From assembly GCA_914767715.1 (NCBI GenBank), contig OU612071.1:20706948-20766947 (forward strand): DNA of 60,000 nt, read 5' to 3'. The DNA comes from Membranipora membranacea (taxonomy: Eukaryota > Bryozoa > Gymnolaemata > Cheilostomatida > Membraniporidae). Of this stretch, positions 25,313-36,794 are shown in pieces (position 1 is the stretch's first letter; each line of letters starts with the position of its first letter). A model generated the notes under the pieces. The model was not told the DNA's origin. It did not search any database and worked only from the letters and a program-made list of their open reading frames with translations. Made by a program: the position numbers and the translations under genes.

Positions 25313-26322
25313 GTGGGGGGGTGCTGGCATGTTCCCCCCACCCCACCCACCCACCCACCCCGAACAAAGCTTGTCACGACAGGCTAGAGTTGACCATGAT
25401 GGCCGTCCAATTAGTGTAATTAGGCGTTAAGTGACTTGGAGTTATGCTTCCTCTTCTCAGGAGGGGACAACTCATTCTGTCTCACAACAGGAGTTGTTAG
25501 TAAATCCAAAGCATGTGATGTGATAACTTTCGTGCTTTCTCTGAACTTTCCAGTCAAGCGTAAGAGTGTTTATACATGTGATAATCTTAGTGATTCACCG
25601 GTCCCCAGAGAAATTCCAGTACAGTCAACAAAGTGTATGGTAGTTGAACAGACCGTTTCAGTATTAGATTCTGAGGTTAGCTTTCTCGCACTCAATAGTC
25701 TAGTCTTAGGCAGGTCACTCTCAATCAACCCTGGATATTCTGTAGCTTATGAATCCCTAAGTAATCAGCTTAATGTAGTATTACCGTGTCTAATGAGTTC
25801 TGGAAAAGATGGTGCCAGTTCTATGTTGTATTATAAATATATAATACAACATAGAATATAATATATATATAATATATAATACAACATATAATAATATGTA
25901 ATAAAACAATATATAATACAACATATAATGTATTATAAATCAGTGTGTTCAAACAATGTTTACAAAGCAGGGGAATAATGAGAACCATCGGAGCCTGAAA
26001 GTTTTGATGCAGTTGTCGTCGATGAAACTTATCCTCTCATACAGGGTTACTGTAGAACGAGGGTTAAGTTGGTGAATTCAAGCAGGGATGGGTTGGTCCG
26101 AAGGTGGCCCTGGTCTATAAGAACATCCGTGCTGGGAGTAAGGTGTGCGAGTACAGGGGGTCCCCAGATGACAGCTTTTCAATACAGTATTTGATTTTTG
26201 TTAATTATTACAATAACAACATACCAGACTTCTCGTAAGCTTTTGATGTTTTTCCCATAATATAATGTTATTAAAGCTATCAACAATCGGTATCCATAGC
26301 ACAACTGTGATTGGGTATCTTC
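25313..26322 (+). repeat. 1-kb direct repeat, copy A
   Basis: This segment recurs at 34779-35722 with high identity. It opens with a C-rich run (CCCACCCACCCACCCACCCC at about 25340-25360) and CGAACAAAGCTTGTCACGAC. It then holds an open frame (25436-25861) with DVITFVLSLNFPVKRKS and SLSINPGY, kept in copy B. Next comes an AT-rich zone containing a perfect hairpin (arms 25819-25835 and 25840-25856), and the repeat ends sharply at GGGTATCTTC. I do not recognise the protein. It could be a TE terminal or internal region; no LTR pair of one element could be demonstrated. Confidence 0.8.
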
Positions 26323-26377
26323 TACCATTAACTTCGATATAAGCTTTAAATTCCAACTTAGTTCTACTGACAGAAAG

Positions 26378-27500
26378 TTAACTTTGTTCGAAAAGTTTGT
26401 CGGATTTGCATATAATGATTCGGGCTTGATATACAGCCTCTATATTGGTAGGGACTTGTATCACAACTGTGTAGCAATTTAGGCTGGTCACTGCTACTAG
26501 ACTTGGACTTGGACTGTGACGAACAGCGTGGGGACAATTTCTAATATTGTGATTGGGATCACTATACTGAAAACAATGATTCAAGCCACTTCTGGTCTGG
26601 GAATTTCAACCAACTTTATCCTTACTTTTTCTTCTAACATGCCTGTCTTTACTATTATTGCACCTATCTCCACAGCTCTAATGACCTCTACTGTCATTTT
26701 GCGAATTCCGGTCACGTGAACGGGTGTTATCATGCCTAACTCTACTATTACTACAACCGTCACGGTGATATTGCCTTGAGTCATGCCTGGCCTCTGCAAC
26801 CTCCTGATTTATGGGCACCGCAGGAACTAATATACTGGTACATTCCAATTTCTGATCTAACTCAGCAGCTGTACCACGGCAGGACAGAATATTACAAAGT
26901 GAGTCCCGATCATGGTCATGTTTGGCCATTAATTCACATCTTAATTTTAAATCTTGAAGATTATTGTCTACTATAATTTGTGCTAAGGTTATCCTAATTC
27001 TTTCCAGATCCATATTCACACCAGCTTTGACTTCCAGATTAAATGAACTGTGTGTGGATTTAAATATACCGGCCTTACGGGAGAGATGGTCAACACGTCT
27101 AATGTAATCCCTACAATCTTTGCTTGTCTGCTGGCAAGCACTGTTAAAATTCCTTAATGTTACACTTAAAGACTCTTTTCGTTTGTACGCATTTTTTAAT
27201 GCTTGAGAAACCTGGGCATAGGTCAGTTTTTACGTTCGGAAGATCAAAACCTTGGGCCTGCCAGCCCGGAAGCTTTCAATACTTATAGCCTATAACAATA
27301 AACATAACTTCATCTCTTCGCTCAACACATTAATTTTGGTGTCAACTGAAGAAACTGTCAACTTTTTGGTTCCAATCTCAAATCTGACCGCGACAGTAAT
27401 CCTTTCCAAAAAAAACTTCCAAGAACCAAACATGTCCTTTGGGTCAATATCCAAATTAGGGAAATCTCTATATTTTGAGACCAAGGTGACCTCAGGGGGG
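26378..27500 (-). pseudogene. LTR-retrotransposon gag remnant
   Basis: Read on the minus strand from 27500, DFPNLDIDPKDMFGSWKFFL resembles the start of a gag capsid region from invertebrate LTR elements. A second block follows (27019-26680; an Arg/Asp/His/Asn-rich tail), then a zinc-knuckle-like CFQYSDPNHNIRNC at about 26540-26580, in which the second cysteine of the CCHC is tyrosine. Frameshifts separate the blocks. A weak protease-like stretch (FKAYIEVNGRRYPITVV) continues across 26322 into copy A of the direct repeat. No pol is seen. Confidence 0.5.
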
Positions 27501-28314
27501 TTAATTTACTTTTTGTTTTGTTTTGGGAAGGACAGTTGAACAATAACAACAAACAGATTTCACCTGATGCACTATACAACAACAGTATAACTGTTTTGGG
27601 ATGGACATGTTTATTTATGAAATTTAAAAGACCAGTTAATTAAGGTAATTAGCATTTATTATTAAATGTCTTCATTATAACCAATAATTTTGGTATAAAC
27701 ATAGCTACAGCAGCCAGCTATTTCTCTCAGCTGTTTGCACTTTCCTATTGTTCCAAGTTCTATAGCTATGACTATGAACTCATTTGTTTTAACCATCAGC
27801 CAGCATTATTACACATGGCAGCTGTTTATCATGTTTTCAACTCGCTCCAAGAAACGTTATAGAACCCTACACCATGTAAGTTTAATTTTTTTAATGATTG
27901 AGTTTAATCTGATGCGTTCCTAATATGTAGCAAACTGTTTGTGGAGATTTCTATCAATTGCTATGGCTGTAACTTAATTTTGAGCATATTATTATGTTAA
28001 GTGTTCCATATTCATTATTATCATACAAACAAACGTTATATAAGACTATATATACCCTTTTTAGCTTGGAGGAATTTTGTTCTCAACAACAGCTGGATAA
28101 TTCAACGTCCTCTCCTATCAATAATTGTAAGAGCTTAAATTCATTTTGTAATTTGTGTACTTTGTTTATTGTTTTTTTGTCATGTTTGTAATTCTGATGA
28201 CGATTTAAGTTTATGTTTAGCTTCGTTGCATACCACATGTTAAATCATTTCGTCTTGTCCAGTTCCATCGTTACATTGTCAGTATTTTTCATAGGTTACG
28301 CCTTCTAAATAAAA

Positions 28315-28373
28315 TAATTACCCACAAGTCAGTTGGCAATTAATACGAACGTCATATACCACCACAGTAACAA
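28315..28373 (+). repeat. 59-bp direct repeat, left of the RPL4 retrocopy
   Basis: The 59 bp starting TAATTACCCACAAGTCAGTT and ending CACAGTAACAA are repeated at 29547-29605 with two substitutions. The two copies bracket the RPL4 retrocopy exactly, so they look like an unusually long target-site duplication. Confidence 0.85.
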
Positions 28374-28418
28374 TTATTTACTCTCAGTAAATTCAACTTG
28401 ATAACACACAGTTTTCAG

Positions 28419-29526
28419 TCAGTTTGCCTTTACCAGCTGGGTAGCCTTCTTAGGTCTTGGGTCCTTAGGTGCTGGGAGCCCTCTCCTCTTAGCAATAGCA
28501 GCTTGTCTCTTGTAAGTGTTGAGTTTAGTCTCAAGGATAGCTGTACGTCTGGTGACATCACTGTATGGGTTGAGTCTTGTCATGATAGCCTGGTTCTTAA
28601 GTGGGTTCTTCTTGATAATCTTTCTCAGACTGTGAGCCTTGGGACGACGGATAGGATTCTGGATCTCATCAGATTTAAGAAGACGACCAAGATCACTGTG
28701 AGTCATGGTCAACTGTGGCATGTTGTAGTTAGATTTATTCAGACTTGGTTTAGTCCATGTTTCATATAGAGCATCGAGCTGTTTGAAGGCAGACTCGGTC
28801 CAGACACAGAATCGACCAACGTGACCTCCGGGAGCCAAACGCAGGTGTTAACTCCGGGATATTACGGAAAGCTTTTACTACTCCGTTACCTTTGTTGGAG
28901 ACTACAAGTGGGCCAAGTTTCTGTGTTCGGCGTCTGTTCCTCTTCTTACCTCTACCAGCTCTGAGAGCCTTTGACTTGTATACTTTATCGATATCAGCCC
29001 ATGCTCCAGCCTTTCTCAAAAGAGTGACTGCCTCCTTGGTCTTCTTGAACTCCTCAACCTCATCAAACACAACAAGAGGCACCTCTGGGATTCCTTCAAT
29101 TCTGTGTCCCTTAGCCAAAACGAGGGCTGGTACTCCAGTAGCGGCGATACAGCTGGTCATGGCGAATCTTGTCTGTGTGACATTGACCTTTCTGTGCCAT
29201 CTTCTCCATGTCTTGGTAGGAGCGAACATACGTCCACCTATGCATATGTTACCGAAGGCTCCCTGTCCGGATCTGTGGGTTCCACCTCCAGGTACACGCG
29301 GAATACGAGCAACGGCACGTCCAGTACCCCATGATTCAGCTCTAGTCTGGTGTCCAGCGCCCTTTGAAACAGCGAATGGTTGTCTGCTGTTCTTTTTGAC
29401 GTTGGTATGAACAAACTGTACTACATCAGGTCTGACTGGAGCTCTGAAAACAGCAGGCAGCTGTACTGTAGTGTTTGTTGCCTCATTCTTCTCACTGTAC
29501 ACTGATACCATAGGCTGCGCAGCCAT
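28419..29526 (-). pseudogene. RPL4: ribosomal protein L4 (uL4) processed retrocopy, frameshifted
   Basis: From ATG at 29526 the minus strand encodes the uL4 core without introns: [37 protein letters not shown] and [13 protein letters not shown]. The frame is lost after KAFRNIP near 28855. A run of about a dozen residues expected before [10 protein letters not shown] is missing, and that segment resumes in another frame at about 28838 and runs to TGA at 28421-28419 (tail PKKATQLVKAN). A 20-nt leader containing CTCCC, like the 5' pyrimidine start of ribosomal protein mRNAs, precedes the ATG. About 45 nt of 3' UTR follow, with no poly(A) tract. The lack of introns and the flanking 59-bp direct repeats point to retroposition. 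An expressed uL4 gene should lie elsewhere. Confidence 0.9.
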
Positions 29527-29546
29527 TTTTGGGGACGATTGGGAGT

Positions 29547-29605
29547 TAATTACCCACAAGTCAGTTGGCAATTAATACGGACGTCATATACCAACACAGT
29601 AACAA
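29547..29605 (+). repeat. 59-bp direct repeat, right of the RPL4 retrocopy
   Basis: Second copy of the 28315-28373 repeat (57 of 59 identical). It abuts the 5' end of the retrocopied RPL4 leader at 29546. Confidence 0.85.
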
Positions 29606-29732
29606 CTACCGGAGATTTGGGTATGGTTAGACCCTGATGTCACAGATGTATGTGTGATCTCTCAGACAGTTACTTGTCAACCATTATACTGCTTGTCTCG
29701 TCTATCTATCAACTCTTCTCGTCACATCCAGT

Positions 29733-32700
29733 ATGGAGGCTAAACTCAAGCAACTCAAAGAGCAGCGTAAGTTGCTTAAAACGAAAGTCAATCGTACTGC
29801 AAATTTACTCAAACAAGCTGTCACTAACAAACGTCTGGCTGAGCCAAATCTCTGCATGAGTCACTGGTTGATTTGTTCCACAATCAGTTCGTTAATCTTC
29901 ATTATGATTATGTAGAGACATTAGAAGATTCTGAAGAATTTAGTTTTGATTAAGAGCCCTATAAAGTAGTTAATGGCAAGTCATGTGATCAGCATTTAGA
30001 GGCTGTCAGTCGAGTATTTTCTGATTCTAACAATTTATATGTCAACTTTTGTAATTTGTGTGAGTTTACTGAGTTGTCTGCTCTCGTTGACCTACCGCTA
30101 CTGTTAGCCGATCAGACCATAAACGAGTTACAGGATTTTTTAGGTAATGATAAATCTGTGCTATCTAGTGATGATATTTTGACTAAAGCGCAGCAATCTA
30201 CTGATGATTTAAAGTCTCATTATGAGCATTGTAGGACCGAGTCGGGTAAAAATGATCAGTGCGGTGATATTTTGTCTACACTATCAAAAACTATTTTAGA
30301 ATTATCTCAACATATGACTCAAGTCACTGGTCTAGCAAAGTCCAAGCAATCCCCAAGCTATCATCAATCACCTGATTTTTCAGTAGCCAATTTTCATGTT
30401 CCTCAATCACCACCTCCATCATCTCATGTACACTCCACTCCAACCCTAGCCAGTGGTAGTGGTAATCCTCAGCTTACTACTCAGGGTACTTTTACTAGTT
30501 CAGAATTACAAGGGGGGATAATAGTCCAGTGGCAGCCTACCAAAAATGTGGCTAGAAACGCAACTTCATTTGAGAAATTGGATAGATAAATTCTAAGAGT
30601 GGATTCTAGAGTAGTTTTATGAGGCGGTTGCAATGGTGATGATGTACCTTACACAAAGTTGCACAATAGGCAGCAAATTGCCAGAAACGCTGCCAGAAAT
30701 GGCCAAAATTGCTGTTTTTTTTTAGCTTACAAAGGTCTGTCCTGTGCTCGCCTTATGAGTTGGGCTACTCAAACTCTGCAATCGCATTTATACATACCTT
30801 GGTTTAGTTTTTGGTATAATATCAAGATGATATCTCAAATATTGAGTGAATGACCAACCTTATAAAAAGTGATAAAGTGAAAAACGCTGCCGACAAAAGG
30901 GAAAGTGATGAATAAATGATGATATGGTTTCAAAACGTCCATAATCTGAAAGCTTTACACGCTATATAACCTTCTAAAGACGATTTGTATGATACTATAA
31001 AGGAAACCTAAGAATATGCACTAATTGAAAAATTACACACTCAGAGCATTAAAATCTGACACAGTCACCATAAAAGAATCAGATCAATACGAACATTCGA
31101 AGCCTGTTTTTTAGGCAGCAGCATAATTGAAATAGTAGTTTCGCTTTAATGATAGTTATACACAGGTGATAAAATGGGTATCGCAACCGTAGTTGGCCTC
31201 GTCTCAGTTTTTTTTTAGCAGACCCATGTAAAATTTTAGATCTACTAATTATGACATGCTCTTTCAGATTTTGGATGTTTTGAAACCATATCATCATTTT
31301 TTGATCACTTTCCTTTTTACCGGCATCGATTTTGGCAATTAGCGGCCTATTGTGCAACTTAGTGTAAGGTACATTGTTACCATTGCGATCAGCGTGAAAA
31401 ACTGTACCAGAAACAACTGACAAACCTTATCCATCCAAAAGTGCAAATGGAAGTAACAAGATAGGCAGGGGCTGCCACCGGACTATAAGTGCTGCACAGT
31501 CAAATCGTACAACTGTGAATAGTTGTCGCTATAAGTTTTCTGTTTCCTGGTGCCGACGTGAATGGCTGGAGTTTAAGGCAGTATGGCAAAATTATGCTAG
31601 TACCCATTATGATAATTATCTAGAACGTTCTTATGCATTAAAAGGGGCATTGTCTCGGAGCCCAATGTACCATGTACGCCCCATATACTCCAGTAATCCA
31701 GGTGTTTATGATGAAAATTGGGGTAGGCTATTAAAAATCTATGACGATGTTAGTCTCAGTGTACAATCTGTATTCAATGATCTGAAGCGCCTCAAACCAG
31801 TAAAAGAGGGTGATCCAAATGGACTAGTCAGGCTAGAAAATGACATTGAGATGGGTTACAGTCAGCTCAAACAGATTGGAAATCTTGAGTGCGTCACAAT
31901 GATTAAGTAGACAAAGTGTGTGAATGCTTACCGCCAAATATCAGATTTATGGGAGGAGAAATATCACTCGTTATCAGGTCCAGAAAAGCTTCATCCGTTC
32001 ATGGCTTTTATGGATTTCCTAAGTATAAAACGTAGTATGAGCTTACGTAGGGCAGAAAAGCCCCACACAAAGCCTTAGTCAGATTCTCATAGTAATAACA
32101 ACCCGTCAGATGAATCTAAAAATGCTAGGACTTTCCATTTATCTGTTGATAATAATGTTGATGTACAAAACAAAGCTGAGAGACCAGATATAAAGTGTGT
32201 CTTTCATTCTAGTGACGGTAGCAAGTGCCAGCACAGCACAGAACAGTGTGTAGATTTTGGAAAGCTCTCATTAGAAAGCAAAATGGAGACACTGAAGAAG
32301 TGCTATGCCTGCTTTCGCTGCTTCAGCACAGTGCATCATAGAAAGTGGTGCCAGGAAATGACGCCATGTAAACATTGTAATATGACCAACCATCACTCTT
32401 TATTATGTATGAAACATTTCTCTCAGTCATCAACCGCTCTTAGTGTCAAATCTCAGAACTCTAAAGGCTCTTACTGTGTGCTGCCTATTGTCGATACCAG
32501 AGCATCTATCAAGATTATTACTGCTATATTTGATAGTGGGTCTGATGCTACGTATAAAACCCACATTGCAGCCAATCAAATATGTGCAATGCGTGGGCAC
32601 TCTGTAACTCTAGATATACTGGGTATCGTAAAACCAGTACTCGGCATGAGTCATTTATTTATGAGCCTGACTTGTTCACCCCTGATAATGTAAGTAAAAC

Positions 32701-33121
32701 GATATACGCCTTTGGTATGGACAGTATTACTGGACCCATATCAGCATTAGCTTACAATGCAGTCAAGGAGTTATTCCCAGTTATTACAGCTGATTCAATT
32801 CAGAGAGGTCCCACTTTTGAGGTATTGATAGGTGCTGATTATTTAGGCTATCACCCAAAAAATAAAATCGCTAAACCTGGCGATCACCTGAGTGTTATGC
32901 AGGGAGTTCTTGGCACGTATTTAGTAGGTAGTCACCCCAAGTTATGTGATGGTACATCGCATAGTAGCGAAATGAGATTAGTGTTGACTCATTGCTGCAT
33001 ATCATTACCCAAACCTGTACGTGTAGGTGACGCTGGACTAGGCTCTGATCGTGACCAGTCTCAGACAACTCTCTTGTGTTCGGCCAAAACTGTAGTGTCC
33101 GATGTCGTGCAAAAATGGTAG
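29733..33121 (+). pseudogene. BEL/Pao LTR-retrotransposon gag-protease remnant
   Basis: Pieces in order on the plus strand: 29733-29860 with MEAKLKQLKEQRKLLKTKVN (coiled gag N-terminus), 29865-29950 in another frame (ESLVDLFHNQF), 30056-30589 (gag, Pro/Ser-rich end), 31515-31910 with WLEFKAVWQNYASTHYDN and YLERSYALKGAL (the BEL/Pao gag core), and 32283-32690 with zinc-binding CYACFRCFSTVHHRKWC and the aspartic-protease motif AIFDSGSDATY. At 32690-33120 VLIGADYLGYHPKNK matches the segment that follows the BEL protease. Repeat-X pieces (30600-31485) interrupt gag, and stops occur, for example TAG near 31908 and TAA near 29952. Reverse transcriptase, RNase H and integrase are absent, and I found no convincing LTRs. 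Confidence 0.75.
30605..31485 (-). repeat. family X repeat, copy 2 (inverted) with direct fragments
   Basis: 30950-31485 is the reverse complement of the copy at 24571-25135. Two direct-orientation fragments, 30605-30705 and 30884-30950, also match the 24670-24800 part. So 30884-30950 and about 31250-31330 form a local inverted pair. The cluster splits the BEL/Pao gag remnant, so it inserted after that element. Confidence 0.7.
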
Positions 33122-33339
33122 GTTTTTCCTTCTTGCCCGATGTCGTACTTGGTGAAAGTCTAGGTTTTGAGGTACCACAAGTTGATGTGAAAGCCATCTG
33201 TGCAGATAAATCTGACCAAGGTGGTTCTCGTGTTTTAGGAGTTGCTGTAAGTTCAAATGCTGCTATTCGGATTTGGGGTTGTGATTCGGCTCGGGGTTGC
33301 CCACGAGGCTTTACTAAATGCTGCTATATGCTACTTTTT

Positions 33340-34730
33340 TGAGTCTTATATCTAGTTATGTCATCTTACTTTCAATTAAAGCAGAACAAGCAGCAATTAG
33401 GCATGAATTCCGCAATAACAACCTTTTATTGTGGATCAACACTGAGATAACAAAATAATACAATAATATGTATATGTATGATCGCAATAGTAATCTGAGT
33501 TGTCTGATTCTCCGTGGCAGGTCCTCTTTAACTGAAAAAGAGAAGCAATCGCTTAATATATAAATAGGATTCTACTAGACAATATGTGCATAGTGAATCC
33601 AATATATATCTCGCATTGGATCAAAGGAAGAGATTGCAATCTGACCTGCTGATATCCTAGAGTGACAACTCCGGCTAGCGTAGGGTTGGTCAATGCTCTA
33701 TATAAATGTTATAGGTATATCATCCACTTCTGAGGTGGTACAGAGATTGAGAGCGTGTTGTGCTGACCTGCTGTAAACAAACCTGCTATTTAGGATGCAA
33801 AGGTATCTATATAGAGATTGCTTGGTGCTGAACTGCTTCTGGTAATCCTGCTAATATGGTACCGTAGTACCGTCCGACCCGGAGGTGGTATAGCGATTTC
33901 CTGATGCGGAACTGCGGTAAGCAAACCTGCTATATATGTGATAACCTAGTATCCTCTCCTCCAGAAGGGGGAGTATAGCTAATGCTTGGTGTTGATCGGC
34001 TGGTATATGTCAATGTTCTGATGGCAGCTGCTAATCAACTATGAAATACGGCAGTATCTGCCAGCCCGCAGGTGATCTAATAGAGATTTATACACTATGC
34101 GCATACTGTATAAATCTTATACCATCCTTCAATTCCCATGTACTGATACAAGCTGTTTTCATCGACTATGTGATACCTTGGTACCATCTAAGAGGACTGA
34201 CAAAAACAGAGGGTGGGCTGCCCCTAAAGAGGGAGGCAAGTTACCCGGAATCCTCACACTGAGAGTGTGATACATCCTAGTAAACTAGAATACATCCTAG
34301 AGGTGAGGCCAAGGTGGACCTCCTAATCGTAAGTGTGCAGCGAGCTGCCAGAAACTGAAACAGGCACTAATCAGCCATTGGCAGTTGCACTTTGATCTTA
34401 GCCAATAGGCCGAGAAGCGAATATGTCGAGATGTGCGGTAGAATGTTAGCATACTGTATATATCTATATCAGGACTTGGTTTGGTTAAGTGGCGACAGGG
34501 AAGCGGCCCAGAGAGGATCGAGCCGGCATAGATTGCTGCGGTCATTTGCATCGATATCTCCATATTTGCACTCATCGAGCGTCTTTAATAATATAACATA
34601 AATGTCAGCTGTTCTGTGTAGCTGTCAATAATTGCGTTTGTATTCTCAGTTGAAGTCTCATGGCATAAATTAGTTGAGAGTATGAGACTAAGGGAAACAA
34701 CTGATTGAAACCTGCCATGTCACAGTAAGA
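33340..34730. other. gene-free stretch with an imperfect ~148-bp repeat
   Basis: No coding region is supported. Segments beginning GAGGTGGTA near 33732 and 33880, each followed by AACCTGCTAT near 33778 and 33926, suggest an old duplication of about 148 bp. Related AACTGCT/GACCTGCTG words lie between them and at 33641. Confidence 0.4.
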
Positions 34731-34853
34731 GTTGACCTAGCCTGTCTTGACAAGCTTGGTTCGGGGGTGGGCGGGTGGGTGGGGGGTGCTGGCACGTTCC
34801 CACCCACCCACCCACCCACCCCGAACAAAGCTTGTCACGACAGGCTAGAGTTG
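34731..34853. repeat. inverted repeat with G-quadruplex-capable arms
   Basis: The left arm at about 34731-34783 (AGCCTGTCTTGACAAGCTTG, then TTCGGGGGTGGGCGGGTGGG) is complementary to the right arm at about 34800-34853 (CCCACCCACCCACCCACCCC, then GAACAAAGCTTGTCACGAC). The arms are about 50 bp with a short gap. The G-rich arm has five closely spaced runs of at least three G, the pattern needed for a G-quadruplex, and the other arm is its C-rich partner. The right arm and the loop (GTGCTGGCACGTTCC) are shared with copy A; the left arm is mostly missing there. Confidence 0.8.
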
Positions 34854-35722
34854 ACCATGATGGCCGTCCAATTAGTGTAATTAGGCGTTAAGTGACTTGG
34901 AGTTATGCTTCCTCTTCTCGGGAGGGGACAACTCATTCTGTCTCTCTGCTAAATCCAAAGCATGTGATGTGATAACTTTTGTGCTTTCTCTGAACTTTCC
35001 AGTCAAGCGTAAGAGTGTTTATACATGTGATAATCTTAGTGATTCACCAGTCCCCAGAGCAATTCCAGTCCAGTCAACAAAGTGTATGGTAGTTGAACAG
35101 ACTGTTTCAGTGTTAGATTCTGAGGTTAGCTTTCTCGCACTCAATAGTCTAGTCTTAGGCAGGTCACTCTCAATCAACCCTGGATATTCGGTATCTTATG
35201 AATCCCCAAGTAATCAGCTTAATGTAGTAGTTACCGTGTTTAATGAGTTCTATGTTGTATCATAAATACATATATATAATACAACATATAATAATATGTA
35301 ATAAAACAATATATAATACAACATAAAATGTATTATAAATCAGTGTGTTCAAACAATGTTTACAAACCAGGGGAATAATAAGAACCCTCGGACCCTGAAA
35401 GTTTTGATGCAGTTGTCATCGCTGAAACTTATCCTCTCATACAGGGTTACTGTAGAACTAGGGTTAAGTTGGTGAATTCAAGCAGGGATGGGTTGGTCCG
35501 AAGGTGGCCTGGTCTATAAGAACATCCGTGTTGGGAGTAAGGTGTACGAGTACAGGGGGTCCCCAGATGACAGCTTTTCAATACAGTATTTGATTTTTGT
35601 TAATAATTACAATAACAACATACCAGACTTCTCGTAAGCTTTTGATGTTTTTCCCCATAATATATTGTTATTAAAGCTATCAACAATCAGTATCCATAGC
35701 ACAACTGTGATTGGGTATCTTC
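34779..35722 (+). repeat. 1-kb direct repeat, copy B
   Basis: Copy of 25313-26322 in the same orientation, shorter by two deletions. One removes about 20 bp near 34945. The other removes 26 bp between two GTTCT words near 35250. The shared open frame is kept from 34897 to 35265. The copy ends at the same GGGTATCTTC word and is joined directly to a different sequence, a reverse transcriptase fragment. Confidence 0.85.
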
Positions 35723-36280
35723 ATGGCTTGCAGACAATAAACTCATCGCAACAGTGAATAGCAACCGTTCTTCTCAACGACCAGTCACCTCTGCGGTACC
35801 TCAGGGAAGCGTCTTAGGACCGTTATTTTTCCCAATTTATATCAACAATTGATGATGAGCTATTTAAAAGTATTTGCCGATGACGAATACTATACCGACC
35901 AGTAAACAACTCTACTGACATTACCATATTACAAAAGACCTAGATTCCCTGGACAAGTGATCAGAGGAATCTCCGATCAACTTTAATGTTAATAAATACC
36001 AACATATGAGAATCACTATTCGCAGTCGCAGTCGCAATCATCGCCATCAAACCTGTATTATGTTTTCTCAGCCCGCCAACTCAGTAAATGAGATTAAATA
36101 CCTAGGCATTATTATTGATGAATTGTTATCATTTGACAGTCATATAATTGAAATATGTAGTAGAGCTAATAAAACACTGATCATGCTGATGCACAATCTT
36201 AAAAAAGCCCGACGTAGGGTATGGTACAACACAGAAGAGTTGAATATAAGTATTTTGTCGGGTCATACTCATTACTAAGA
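35723..36280 (+). mobile_element. non-LTR retrotransposon reverse transcriptase fragment
   Basis: Translated pieces show SAVPQGSVLGPLFF (about 35790-35832), VFADDEYY (about 35870-35893, the catalytic A/FADD) and YLGIIIDELLSFDSHI (36097-36145), the order found in Jockey/CR1-like reverse transcriptases. Frame changes and stops separate them. The 5' part is cut off by the end of direct-repeat copy B. Confidence 0.8.
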
Positions 36281-36329
36281 GTTTTCTGTGCTTACAAAAA
36301 TTGTGAGCGGGCAATTCGAATGGAATGCT

Positions 36330-36412
36330 TTCGATTTCCATCATGACGAAAAGATTTGCCCTGGCGGGGATTTGAACCTGGGCCTCCCGCGTTATAGACT
36401 TTGATGCTACCT
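36330..36412 (-). repeat. tRNA-like/SINE fragment
   Basis: The minus strand has a good B box (AGGTTCAAATCCC) about 40 nt after an A-box-like GCAAGGTAGCATCAAAG. The acceptor stem does not form, so a SINE head is likelier than a tRNA gene. Confidence 0.4.
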
Positions 36413-36794
36413 TGCACAGCAATATCTATTCATTACAGCAGATCTTGCCTGGTCATCTAAATACAAACTCATTGAGTACAATGTCAATCCAATTATTTAA
36501 TATTGAATAGAACTGTAAAGGCTTATACTATAACTATACAATAGCAATAATGAATGTAATTTATTTAGCAGGCAGGGTTAATTACACAATAATGGTTGCT
36601 GGTTGGGTAATGATATATGGGTCAGTTTCGAACAATTCTAGAATTGTACAGAACTGTCCAACAATTCTCGGGTATGAAACACGGTGTCAGCTGTTGGCAT
36701 GCAGGTGTTTGGCCGCCAACAATGTTTGACATTGATTCCGCTTGCTGTCTCTTAGGGCACAGGGTAGATCAACTATAATTGGCCTCTAAAGAGA

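Noticed and set aside
28892-29410. Plus-strand open frames opposite RPL4 (up to 172 codons)
   Set aside because: They are antisense shadows of the conserved RPL4 coding sequence and show no motif of their own.
25313-35722. Copies A and B as the two LTRs of one 10-kb BEL/Pao element enclosing the gag-protease at 29.7-33.1 kb
   Set aside because: The sequence between them includes an opposite-strand gag and an RPL4 retrocopy, no reverse transcriptase or integrase follows the protease, no primer-binding site or target duplication was seen, and both copies end within unlike sequences.
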